Source of the DNA: an uncultured Solirubrobacteraceae bacterium
GTDB taxonomy: Bacteria; Actinomycetota; Thermoleophilia; Solirubrobacterales; Solirubrobacteraceae
Length of the DNA stretch: 7,450 nt
Reading direction: 5' to 3'
Assembly: GCA_902806215.1 (NCBI GenBank)
Contig: CADCVT010000392.1
Span: 1 to 7,450, forward strand
The notes beneath the pieces were generated by a model. It searched no databases. It was not told the DNA's origin and was given only the letters and a program-made list of their open reading frames with translations. Position 1 is the stretch's first letter. Every line of letters starts with the position of its first letter. Shown here one piece after another: positions 1 through 6,023 of the stretch. A program made the translations under genes and the position numbers.

Positions 1-285
1 GACGGGCTCGAGATCGACGCGTCCGCTCATCGCGGCACGCGCGACGGGGAGGAGATCGCGCTCAAGCACCGCGAGTTCGACCTCCTGCTGTTCCTCGCGC
101 GCCACCCGGGACAGGCGTTCTCGCGCGACCAGCTCATGCGGGACGTGTGGCGCTACGCGTTCTTCACCGACACCGCGACGGTCACCGTGCACGTGCGGCG
201 TCTGCGCACGAAGCTCGAGCGCGACCCGTCGTCGCCGCGCTGGCTCGAGACCGTGTGGGGCGTCGGCTACCGGTTCCGCCCGTGA
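1..285 (+). CDS. OmpR/PhoB-family response regulator, C-terminal DNA-binding domain (5' partial)
   Basis: The reading frame is open from the first base to a TGA at 283-285, giving 94 residues with no start codon in the window. These residues form the winged-helix effector domain of an OmpR/PhoB response regulator. Landmarks are the N-terminal strand segment around EIALKHREFDLLLFLARHPG, the core helix FSRDQLMRDVW, the recognition helix with TVTVHVRRLRTKLE, and the terminal wing ending in WGVGYRFRP. The receiver domain with its phospho-acceptor aspartate must lie upstream of the window. In this family the domain binds direct-repeat promoter sites once the receiver is phosphorylated. The next gene is a histidine kinase whose GTG start overlaps this stop by 4 bases, so the two are very likely a cognate, translationally coupled pair. 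The regulon cannot be told from the sequence. Confidence 0.95.
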   Translation, partial: DGLEIDASAHRGTRDGEEIALKHREFDLLLFLARHPGQAFSRDQLMRDVWRYAFFTDTATVTVHVRRLRTKLERDPSSPRWLETVWGVGYRFRP

Positions 286-1454
286 GCGCGCTGCGCACCG
301 CGCTCGCGCTCGCCTGGGTCGTGGCGGTCGGCGTGGTCGCCGCGGTCGACTCGCTCGAGGCCGCGGCGCTGACCGGCGGGCTGCTCGTGTTCGTCGGCCT
401 GCTCGCGACGCAGGCGGCTCGCCTGGCCGACCAGCGGCGCGAGGGCGCGAGCCTCGATCGGCAGATTACGGTCGGCGTCGCGCTGTCCGTCGTGCAGATG
501 ATGGTCGCGGCGGCGCTGTTCGCGGCGGTGATGTTCTTCAGCACGCACGACGCGATCCTCATCGTGCTCGTCACGACGTTCGCGGGGGTCCTCGGGCTGC
601 TGACCGCCCGGATGACGACGCGCCGGCTCGTTTCCGACGTCCGCGCGGTGCGCGACGGGCTCGTCGCGGTGGGGGCCGGGGAGCGCGACACGCACATCAC
701 CGCCGACGGCTCGGCGGAGCTCGTCGAGCTCGCCGACGCGGCGAACACCATGACCGACCAGCTGGCGGCCGCCGAGGGCGCGCGCCGCAGCCTCGTCGCG
801 GCGATCTCGCACGACCTGCGCACGCCGCTCACGTCGATGCGGCTCGTCGTCGACGCGCTCGACGACGAGATCCTCGAGTCGAACGAGCGCGGGCAGTACC
901 TCGGCCGGCTGAGGCTGCACATCGACGCGATGCACGGCCTCATCGAGGACCTGTTCGAGCTGTCGCGACTCGAGGCGCGCGAGACGACGTGGTCCCTGCA
1001 GCACGTCGACCTCGGGATGCTGGTCGGGGACACCGTCGAGGCGATGCAGCCGCACGCCACCGCGCGGCCCGTGCGGATCGTGTCCGAGATCCCCGACGGG
1101 CTCGCGCTCGTGCGCGCCAACCCCGAGAAGCTCCAGCGGGTCCTGTTCAACCTCCTGCAGAACGCCATCCGCCACTCGCCGCCGCAGGGCACCGTCACGG
1201 TCTCTGCGCAGCAGGCGACCGAGCACGTCGAGATCGAGGTCGCCGACGAGGGCGCCGGGATCCCGGAGGACGATCGCGCCACGATCTTCGAGGCGTTCGT
1301 CCAGGCGGGCGACCGCGCCGCCCGCGGTGAGGGAGCGGGTCTCGGGCTGGCGATCGCCCGCGCGATCGTCCAGGCGCACGAGGGGCGCATCTGGCTCGCC
1401 GAGGCCGATCTCGGGACCCGGCTGCGGTTCAGCGTCCCGCTCGCGCACGGCTGA
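282..1454 (+). CDS. Membrane sensor histidine kinase (HAMP-HisKA-HATPase_c)
   Basis: This 390-residue kinase is best started at GTG 282. That gives a 4-base GTGA overlap with the response-regulator stop; an in-frame ATG at 147 lies inside the regulator's coding region and is unlikely. Four hydrophobic segments are visible at about residues 6-22, 29-46, 62-86 and 91-109, with almost no extracytoplasmic loop. It therefore lacks a classical periplasmic sensor domain and may sense within the membrane or from inside the cell. A HAMP-like linker follows (about 107-160). The H box is AISHDLRTPLTSMRL with phospho-acceptor H177. The ATP-binding domain shows the N box NLLQNAIRHS (N294), the G1 box DEGAGIP (322-328) and the G2 box GEGAGLGLAIAR (from 349). 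All catalytic boxes are intact, so it should autophosphorylate and phosphorylate the upstream regulator. The signal is unknown. Confidence 0.93.
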   Translation: MSALRTALALAWVVAVGVVAAVDSLEAAALTGGLLVFVGLLATQAARLADQRREGASLDRQITVGVALSVVQMMVAAALFAAVMFFSTHDAILIVLVTTFAGVLGLLTARMTTRRLVSDVRAVRDGLVAVGAGERDTHITADGSAELVELADAANTMTDQLAAAEGARRSLVAAISHDLRTPLTSMRLVVDALDDEILESNERGQYLGRLRLHIDAMHGLIEDLFELSRLEARETTWSLQHVDLGMLVGDTVEAMQPHATARPVRIVSEIPDGLALVRANPEKLQRVLFNLLQNAIRHSPPQGTVTVSAQQATEHVEIEVADEGAGIPEDDRATIFEAFVQAGDRAARGEGAGLGLAIARAIVQAHEGRIWLAEADLGTRLRFSVPLAHG

Positions 1455-1534
1455 AACGGCGGGCAGGAGCGCTGGGGTGCCAGGCTCAAACGGTCGATCC
1501 GGTTTCCGGGTAGGGAATCGACGTCCCCGTTTCC

Positions 1535-1543
1535 AGGAGAGGA
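1535..1543 (+). promoter_or_regulatory. Ribosome binding site deciding the TTG start of the ECF sigma gene
   Basis: The purine run AGGAGAGGA lies 6 bases before TTG 1550. No ATG or GTG has comparable spacing. The nearest in-frame ATG (1583) is 33 bases into the frame and has no such site, so this motif favours the TTG start. Confidence 0.6.
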
Positions 1544-1549
1544 CGGGCG

Positions 1550-2113
1550 TTGCCCCGTACCGAAGCAAGCGACGCGCAGCTCATGGCTGAGGTCGCGCAC
1601 GTCAAGCCGGCGGCCTTCGCCGAGCTGTACGACCGCCACAGCGTCGCGGCGTACTCGCTCGCTCGCCGCATCGTCGGGGCGGGCCACGCCGACGACGCTG
1701 TGCAGGACGCCTTCCTGACGGTCTGGCGCAACGCGGCGATGTACGACGAGTCACGGGGAGCGGTCCGCTCCTGGCTGCTCGGGATGGTGCGCAACCGCAG
1801 CATCGACACCCTGCGCAGGCTCGACGTCCACGACCGCCGGCGGAGCCACGCGACCGACCTGGACGAGTGGATCGAGGCTCCGGGATCGACGGAGGTCGGC
1901 TTCGAGCACGCGGAGCAGGCGACGGAGCTGAAGGGCGTGTTGACGTCGCTGCCCGCCGAGCAGCGGGCGGTCGTGGAGCTCGCGTACTTCGACGGGCTGA
2001 CGCAGCAGGAGATCGCGGCGCGGCTCTCCATCCCGCTGGGCACGGTCAAGGGCCGGACGCGCCTTGCCTTCGACAAGCTCAGGGGCGAGCTGGCCGGCAC
2101 CGCGTCGGGATGA
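1550..2113 (+). CDS. ECF-family RNA polymerase sigma factor (sigma-70 regions 2 and 4)
   Basis: This 187-residue protein has the normal length and two-domain plan of an extracytoplasmic-function sigma factor. Region 2 covers about residues 22-93, with FAELYDRHSVAAYSLARRIV and the core-binding/-10-melting stretch DDAVQDAFLTVWRN (48-61), followed by RSWLLGMVRNRSIDTLRR. A variable acidic linker leads to region 4 (about 128-180), with LPAEQRAVVELAYFDGLTQQ and the -35-recognising helix-turn-helix EIAARLSIPLGTVKGRTRLA. It directs RNA polymerase to a specific regulon and is normally held inactive by its partner anti-sigma, which is encoded immediately downstream with an ATGA overlap. The RskA-like partner suggests a SigK/SigL-like group; that is inferred from the partner rather than from this protein. 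ECF genes often autoregulate, but no clear own-type promoter could be fixed in 1455-1549. Confidence 0.94.
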   Translation: MPRTEASDAQLMAEVAHVKPAAFAELYDRHSVAAYSLARRIVGAGHADDAVQDAFLTVWRNAAMYDESRGAVRSWLLGMVRNRSIDTLRRLDVHDRRRSHATDLDEWIEAPGSTEVGFEHAEQATELKGVLTSLPAEQRAVVELAYFDGLTQQEIAARLSIPLGTVKGRTRLAFDKLRGELAGTASG

Positions 2114-2832
2114 CCGATGCCGGCTGCCCGCCGGAGACCGATACCGCTCTGAACTGGGTCCTGGGGACCCTCGGGTCCGACGAGGCCGAGCGGTTCGGGC
2201 GGCATCTCGAGACGTGCGCCCGATGCCGCGCCGACGTCGCCCGGTTCCGGCACGTCGCCGACGCGCTGGCGGACGCGCCCGCGCCGTCGCAGCCCCCGCC
2301 GGCCATCCGCGACCGACTCATGGCGGTCGCCGAGGAGGAGGCGGCGATGTCGCGTGCGCTCGACGACATCGACGCGGACCCGGTGCCCGCGCGCACACGC
2401 GCGCGCCCGGTCGCGCTCGTGAGCGCGCTCGCGGTTCTGCTCCTCGCCGCGGTGGTCGCCGGAGTGGCGATGCCGTCCGGGGGCGAGGACGAGCCGCCGG
2501 CGGCCACCAGCACGCTGGCCGGGACGGTGAGCGACGACGCCGGCGGATCGCGCGCCCGCGCGGCCGTCGTGACCCGCGGCGGAACCGCGGAGCTCGTCCT
2601 CACCGACCTCGACGGGCCGCCGCGCGGCCGCGTCTACCAGGCGTGGGTGGTGCGCCCACCGGCCGCGCCACTGCCGACCGGCGCGCTCTTCTCCGTGCCC
2701 CGCGAAGGCGAGACGCGGGTGCGGCTGCCGGACCTCCGCGGCGCCGAGCGCGTGATCGTGACGGCCGAGCCTCCGCGAGGCAGCCGGATCCCGACGCCGC
2801 CGCCGCGGGTCACCGTCCTCGTCCCGCGCTGA
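2110..2832 (+). CDS. Membrane-anchored zinc-finger anti-sigma factor with RskA-like C-terminal domain
   Basis: This 240-residue protein starts at ATG 2110 and overlaps the sigma stop by 4 bases. The cytoplasmic N-terminus carries a ZAS/zf-HC2 signature: H32-x3-C36-x2-C39, with C6 upstream as the likely fourth ligand (C-x25-H-x3-C-x2-C). A proline-rich and acidic linker (about 72-100) is followed by one transmembrane helix (about 101-120, ALVSALAVLLLAAVVAGVAM). The outer domain (about 130-240) contains GRVYQAWVV, typical of the anti-sigma-K (RskA) C-terminal domain. The length is close to mycobacterial RskA (about 230 residues, from memory). It should bind and sequester the sigma factor at the membrane and release it on proteolysis or another outside signal. 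The linker just outside the membrane (PSGGEDEPPAATSTLAG) is a plausible protease-accessible stretch. The stimulus is unknown. Confidence 0.9.
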   Translation: MTDAGCPPETDTALNWVLGTLGSDEAERFGRHLETCARCRADVARFRHVADALADAPAPSQPPPAIRDRLMAVAEEEAAMSRALDDIDADPVPARTRARPVALVSALAVLLLAAVVAGVAMPSGGEDEPPAATSTLAGTVSDDAGGSRARAAVVTRGGTAELVLTDLDGPPRGRVYQAWVVRPPAAPLPTGALFSVPREGETRVRLPDLRGAERVIVTAEPPRGSRIPTPPPRVTVLVPR

Positions 2833-2841
2833 CCGCCTGCG

Positions 2842-3069
2842 TCAGCCGGTGCCGTGGCTCGAGAAGGTCCCCTCGTCGTCGCTCCCGCGACCCTTGGCGA
2901 GATCGCTCGGGGCCTCGGAGCCGGGCGCCCCGGAGAGTCCGTCGTCGGGGTGCTTGTCGATGCCGCTCCCGCGGACCGAGTAGTAGCTGTAGGCGAGGAC
3001 GATCGTCATCACCACGGCGAAGCCGACGATGATGGCGCTGCCACCCACGGCTGCGAGTGTTCCGGACAT
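2842..3069 (-). CDS. Small single-pass membrane protein of unknown function (75 aa)
   Basis: The start is placed at the ATG at 3069-3067, with an AGGGGG ribosome-binding site 6 bases upstream on the minus strand (3081-3076). The frame extends upstream, but that part is arginine- and proline-rich and looks non-coding. The protein has a short N-terminus, one hydrophobic helix (about residues 9-30, SAIIVGFAVVMTIVLAYSYY), and a soluble tail starting SVRGSGIDKHP and continuing as a Gly/Ser/Asp-rich, probably disordered segment with SGAPGSEAPSD. The Arg33/Lys39 charges after the helix suggest the tail faces the cytoplasm. From memory, small actinobacterial membrane proteins with a GSGI-HP-GAPG-type tail recur, but I cannot name a function. 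It is convergent with the anti-sigma gene (9 bases between stops) and divergent from the transporter fusion. Confidence 0.7.
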   Translation of the reverse strand: MSGTLAAVGGSAIIVGFAVVMTIVLAYSYYSVRGSGIDKHPDDGLSGAPGSEAPSDLAKGRGSDDEGTFSSHGTG

Positions 3070-3293
3070 GCTGGTCCCCCTGCTGGGAAGGTGGGGTTCG
3101 AGCCCACGAGGCGCAGCGGCCAGGACAACGGACGGCGACCGCCGATCAGCAGGTACTGCGGATGCGCGTCCGCAGTGGATCAGTGAGTCGCCGTCGTGGC
3201 ACGCGGCAACGCAGACCGCCCGCTGGCGCGGCGGAGGGCGAAGCGTGAAATCTTCTCTGCGCTTCGCCCGTTCCACCGTGAGGAGACCGAGCC
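3070..3293. other. Divergent intergenic region between the small membrane protein and the transporter fusion
   Basis: These 224 bases separate two divergent starts and so must hold the promoters and leaders of both genes. No convincing small gene is seen; the short frames here are GC-driven. Three elements stand out. One is a short hairpin at 3091-3107 in the leader of the minus-strand gene. The second is the strong inverted repeat at 3236-3269. The third is the ribosome-binding site AGGAGA at 3281-3286, 7 bases before GTG 3294. The loop of the inverted repeat is the most AT-rich spot and includes TGAAAT (3246-3251), a 4/6 match to a -10 box. A weak CTGGCG lies 17 bases upstream (3223-3228). 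This promoter assignment is tentative. Confidence 0.5.
3236..3269. repeat. Perfect 10-bp inverted repeat (14-base spacer) upstream of the transporter fusion
   Basis: GGGCGAAGCG at 3236-3245 is exactly complementary to CGCTTCGCCC at 3260-3269. Two further G-T pairs can extend the stem inward. No T-run follows on either strand, so an intrinsic terminator is unlikely. It ends 11 bases before the ribosome-binding site of the 3294 gene, so it could be a leader hairpin controlling translation or a dyad operator around the promoter. The loop is AT-richer than its surroundings. Confidence 0.75.
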
Positions 3294-4988
3294 GTGTTCG
3301 CTGACGTCCTACTGCCCCTGTCGCTGACGCTGATCATGGGGTCGCTGGGTCTGACGCTGACGCCGGCCGACTTCCGCCGGGTCTTCACCGCGCCGAAGGG
3401 CGTCGGCATCGGGCTCATGAACCTCCTGCTGATCTCGCCGCTCCTGGCGTTCATCATCGCGGACGTGTACGGCCTCGCCGCGACGCTCGCGGTCGGCGTC
3501 GTCCTCCTCGGCGCCTCGCCCGGCGGGACGACCGCGAACCTGCTGACGCACCTCGCCCGCGGAGACGTCGCGCTCAGCGTCTCGATGACCGCGGTCTCGA
3601 GCATCGCGTCGGTCCTCACCGTCCCCCTCTTCCTCGGGCTCGGCGCCGAGTACTTCGACGCCCAGGACATCAGCGACGAGATCTCGATGCCGGGCGTGGC
3701 GGCGCGCGTGTTCCTCATCACGCTCGTGCCGCTGTCGATCGGCATGCTCATCCGCGCCCGCAAGACCGACTGGGCGCTGCGCAACATGCAGCGGGCGCGC
3801 ACCATCGCGCTGTGCGCGTTCGTGATCGTCGTCGCCGGCGCGATCGCCAGCGAGTTCGAGGAGATCCGCGACGCGTTCGGCGAGATCGCCGCCGCGGTCA
3901 TCACGCTGAACGTGCTCGCGATGACGGTGAGCTTCTTCATCGCCCGGGCCGCCAAGCTGAGCAGCCGGCAGTCGACGGCGATCGCGATGGAGCTCGGCGT
4001 CCACAACACGACGGTCGCCCTGGCCGTCGCGACGAGCGTCGATGACGAGCTCGCCGGTCCGGCCGCGGTCTACGGCCTGTTCATGTTCTTCACCGCAGGG
4101 CTGTTCGCGCGGTTCATGTCGCGCCGCAACGAGCGGCTCGAGGCCGACGACGCCGGCGACGGCGCCGTCGACGGCGGGGTGGCCTCCGCTGACGGCGCGA
4201 GCCGGGGCGACCGCGTCGCGCTCACCGCCGACGTGGCCGGCGCTCCCGACGTCGTCTGGCGGACCGTCGCCACCGGCCGGGGGATCACGTCGTGGTTCGC
4301 GCCGACGAAGGTCGACGAGGACGAGATCGTCATGTCGCTCGGCGTGTTCGGCGACGCGCACGGCCAGGTCGTGACGAGCGAGCCTCCGCGCCGCTTCGCG
4401 TTCGCCGAGCGCGGCTGGTTCGACGGCGCGCCGCCGCTGCTGACGGAGTTCGAGGTCGAGGACCTCGGCGACCGGCGCTCGCGCGTCCACCTCGTCAACC
4501 GCGTCGACGGCGACACCACCGACGAGTCGCGTGAGGCGCTCGCCGCGACGGAGGCGTCGTGGCGGCCCTACCTCGTCGCGCTTCGCCTGCACCTCGCGCA
4601 CCATGCCGAGGACGCGCCGGCGACGGTCGAGGTCACCGGCGCGGCGCGCGGCTCGCTCGACGAGGCGTGGGACACGGTGAGCGAGGCGCTCGGCTGGCGC
4701 GGCGCGAAGGTGGGCGACCCCGCGTGGGCGTCCGGCCCCGGCGGGCCCGCGATGGCCGGTCCGCTCGAGGACATCGGCAAGCACGAGATCGTCATCCGCC
4801 TCCAGGAGCCGGCGCCCGGCTACGCCGTCATCGCGGTCTACGACGGCGGCGACGGTCCGCTCGTCGACGTGCGCGCGTGGCTGTACGGACCCGGCGCCGA
4901 TGAGGCCGCGCAGCGCGAGCGCGCGGCGTGGGAGGCGTGGATGCAGGAGCGGTTCCCGCGCGAGGGTGCGGGAGCGCCCGCACGCTGA
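3294..4988 (+). CDS. BASS-family transporter fused to a C-terminal SRPBCC/AHSA1 protein
   Basis: The start is GTG 3294, with AGGAGA 7 bases upstream; the product is 564 residues. Residues 1-278 form a polytopic membrane domain with about nine hydrophobic helices and bile acid:sodium symporter (BASS/SBF) signatures: LTLIMGSLGLTLTPADFRRV near the N-terminus, SPGGTTANLLTHLARGDVAL (75-94) and ELGVHNTTVALAVA (233-246). BASS proteins move organic anions, usually with Na+. A low-complexity Asp/Gly/Ala linker (about 282-304) leads to an SRPBCC/AHSA1 domain (about 305-440), with PDVVWRTVATGRGITSWFAP, PPRRFAFAERGW and EASWRPYLVALRLHL. A further domain (about 442-556) ends in AAWEAWMQERFP. From memory, this two-part C-terminal half resembles stand-alone actinobacterial SRPBCC proteins often found next to ArsR genes, and an ArsR gene follows 37 bases later. 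The fusion is a single uninterrupted frame with uniform composition. The substrate is unknown. Confidence 0.85.
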   Translation: MFADVLLPLSLTLIMGSLGLTLTPADFRRVFTAPKGVGIGLMNLLLISPLLAFIIADVYGLAATLAVGVVLLGASPGGTTANLLTHLARGDVALSVSMTAVSSIASVLTVPLFLGLGAEYFDAQDISDEISMPGVAARVFLITLVPLSIGMLIRARKTDWALRNMQRARTIALCAFVIVVAGAIASEFEEIRDAFGEIAAAVITLNVLAMTVSFFIARAAKLSSRQSTAIAMELGVHNTTVALAVATSVDDELAGPAAVYGLFMFFTAGLFARFMSRRNERLEADDAGDGAVDGGVASADGASRGDRVALTADVAGAPDVVWRTVATGRGITSWFAPTKVDEDEIVMSLGVFGDAHGQVVTSEPPRRFAFAERGWFDGAPPLLTEFEVEDLGDRRSRVHLVNRVDGDTTDESREALAATEASWRPYLVALRLHLAHHAEDAPATVEVTGAARGSLDEAWDTVSEALGWRGAKVGDPAWASGPGGPAMAGPLEDIGKHEIVIRLQEPAPGYAVIAVYDGGDGPLVDVRAWLYGPGADEAAQRERAAWEAWMQERFPREGAGAPAR

Positions 4989-4995
4989 CGGCATT

Positions 4996-5034
4996 TGGTT
5001 CACCACATGGTGTACTGTACGCCCTGTGGTTAAC
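4996..5034 (+). promoter_or_regulatory. Probable promoter/operator of the ArsR-led operon (TGGT/ACCA half-site cluster)
   Basis: This short stretch is clearly AT-richer than its surroundings. TGGT/ACCA half-sites occur at 4996-4999, 5002-5005, 5008-5011 and 5027-5030. They form the dyads TGGT-TC-ACCA (4996-5005) and CACCA-CA-TGGTG (5001-5012). TGGTTCAC (4996) recurs as TGGTTAAC (5027), 31 bases later and overlapping the start codon. TACTGT (5013-5018) is a weak -10 candidate, about 8 bases before the GTG at 5026, which would give a leaderless transcript. No purine-rich ribosome-binding site precedes that GTG. ArsR-type repressors bind such dyads over their own promoters, so autorepression is the simplest reading. 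The exact boundaries are inferred. Confidence 0.5.
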
Positions 5035-5340
5035 GATCCGTTCAGAGCGCTCGCGCACCCGATCCGTCGGGGCATCGTCGAGCGGCTCGCCGAGGGCCCG
5101 GCGACCGTCGGCGAGGCGACCGCGGGCTTCGGGGTCTCGAAGCCGGCGATCACCAAGCACCTGAAGGTGCTGGAGGAGACCGGCGTCGTGACGCGGGTGG
5201 TGCAGGGCCGGACGCACCGGCTCTCGCTCGAGCCCGAGGTGCTCAGCCTCGCGGCCGACTGGATGGATCAGCAGCGCGCCCTGTGGGGGCGCCTGTTCGA
5301 CGTCGTCGATGAGTTCCTCGAGGAGGAAGGGTCTCTATGA
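5026..5340 (+). CDS. ArsR-family winged-helix transcriptional repressor
   Basis: This 104-residue protein has the usual ArsR/SmtB length and fold. It opens with NDPFRALAHPIRRGIVERLAEGPATVGE, in which ALAHPIRR is the classic ArsR helix motif. The helix-turn-helix is about residues 27-52, with recognition helix SKPAITKHLKVLEETGVV. The wing is VVQGRTHRLSLEP (58-70) and a C-terminal dimerisation helix follows (about 71-100). It has no cysteine, so the thiolate metal sites of ArsR/CadC are absent. It resembles the ArsR subgroup that travels with SRPBCC/AHSA1 genes, whose inducers are mostly unknown. GTG 5026 is the only sensible start and has no ribosome-binding site, suggesting a leaderless message. 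The end overlaps the DUF899 start (ATGA). It likely represses itself and the three downstream genes, and possibly affects the upstream fusion gene. Confidence 0.92.
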   Translation: MVNDPFRALAHPIRRGIVERLAEGPATVGEATAGFGVSKPAITKHLKVLEETGVVTRVVQGRTHRLSLEPEVLSLAADWMDQQRALWGRLFDVVDEFLEEEGSL

Positions 5341-6023
5341 ACATGCACATGCCCCCTGTCGTGTCGCCACAGGAGTGGGAGGCCGCTCGCGCGGAGCTCC
5401 TCGTCAAGGAGAAGGCGCATACCCGCGCCCGCGACGCACTCGCCGCGGAGCGCCGCCGGATGCCGCGGATGGCCGTCGAGAAGGACTATGCGTTCGAGGG
5501 GCCGGACGGGACGGTGAGCCTGCTCGACCTGTTCGCCGGGCGCCGGCAGCTCGTCGTCTACCGGTTCTTCTTCGAGCCCGGCGTCCGCGGCTGGCCCGAG
5601 CACGGCTGCGTCGGCTGCTCGTTCATGGCCGACCAGGTCGGGCACCTCGCCCACCTCAATGCTCGCGACACCACGCTCGTGCACGTCTCGCGTGCGCCGC
5701 AGGCCGACATCGAGCGCTACCGCGCGCGCATGGGCTGGCAGATCCCGTGGTTCACGATCACCGACGACTTCGACCACGACTTCGGCGTGGGGGAGTGGCA
5801 CGGGACGAACGCGTTCCTCCGCGACGACGAGGACCGGATATTCCGCACGTACTTCGTCGACGCCCGCGGCGACGAGGCGCTCGGCACGCCGTGGAGCTAC
5901 CTCGACATGACCGCGCTCGGCCGTCAGGAGGAGTGGGAGGACTCGCCCGAGGGCTACCCGCAGACCAAGCCCTACGGATGGTGGAACCTCCACGACGCGT
6001 ACGAGGTCGTGACGTCGCGATGA
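5337..6023 (+). CDS. DUF899 family thioredoxin-like protein (predicted dithiol-disulfide oxidoreductase)
   Basis: This 228-residue protein starts at ATG 5337, with a strong ribosome-binding site AGGAGGAAGG (5321-5330) 6 bases upstream and a 4-base overlap with the arsR stop. It matches the DUF899 plan. There is an N-terminal helical region (about 10-45, with EWEAARAELLVKEKAHTRAR), then the strand DYAFEGPDGTVSLLDLFAGR, and the segment QLVVYRFFFEPG. The thioredoxin-like active site is HGCVGCSFMADQ, with C91 and C94 as the CxxC pair. It is followed by NARDTTLVHVSRAP, RYRARMGWQIPWF, DFDHDFGVGEW and, near the end, WSYLDMTALGR. The family is annotated as predicted dithiol-disulfide oxidoreductases, but physiological substrates are not established. 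There is no signal peptide, so it should be cytoplasmic. It sits inside an ArsR-controlled operon, consistent with an inducible redox or detoxification role (inference). Confidence 0.9.
   Translation: MNMHMPPVVSPQEWEAARAELLVKEKAHTRARDALAAERRRMPRMAVEKDYAFEGPDGTVSLLDLFAGRRQLVVYRFFFEPGVRGWPEHGCVGCSFMADQVGHLAHLNARDTTLVHVSRAPQADIERYRARMGWQIPWFTITDDFDHDFGVGEWHGTNAFLRDDEDRIFRTYFVDARGDEALGTPWSYLDMTALGRQEEWEDSPEGYPQTKPYGWWNLHDAYEVVTSR

Noticed and set aside
147..281. ATG 147 as the kinase start
   Set aside because: It would overlap the response-regulator DNA-binding domain by about 140 bases with an Arg-rich, motif-free extension. GTG 282 gives the usual 4-base overlap and begins just before the first membrane helix.
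182..1687. Long minus-strand open frames opposite the kinase (about 430-500 residues)
   Set aside because: They are antisense to a kinase with all catalytic boxes intact, are extremely Arg/Ser/Ala-rich, show no domain motif, and are typical stop-poor shadows in very GC-rich DNA.
3091..3107. tRNA T-arm-like sequence (minus strand: GTGGG-CTCGAAC-CCCAC)
   Set aside because: The 5-bp stem and 7-base loop look like a tRNA T arm, but no D arm, anticodon arm or matching acceptor strand can be built on either strand, and the loop starts with C instead of T. At most it is a small hairpin in the leader of the 75-residue protein gene.
3236..3269. Intrinsic terminator for either divergent gene
   Set aside because: The stem is strong, but no T-run follows on either strand, and it lies upstream of both genes, not at their ends.
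4180..4230. Internal start making the SRPBCC half a separate gene
   Set aside because: A GTG exists in the linker (about 4180), but there is no stop codon ending the transporter half and no good ribosome-binding site. A single fused product is the plain reading, although an extra internal product cannot be excluded.
3309..5156. 615-residue minus-strand open frame opposite the transporter fusion
   Set aside because: Its composition is dominated by Arg, Asp, Glu, Val and Ala without hydrophobic core patterns or motifs. The plus strand holds recognisable BASS and SRPBCC sequence with a ribosome-binding site.
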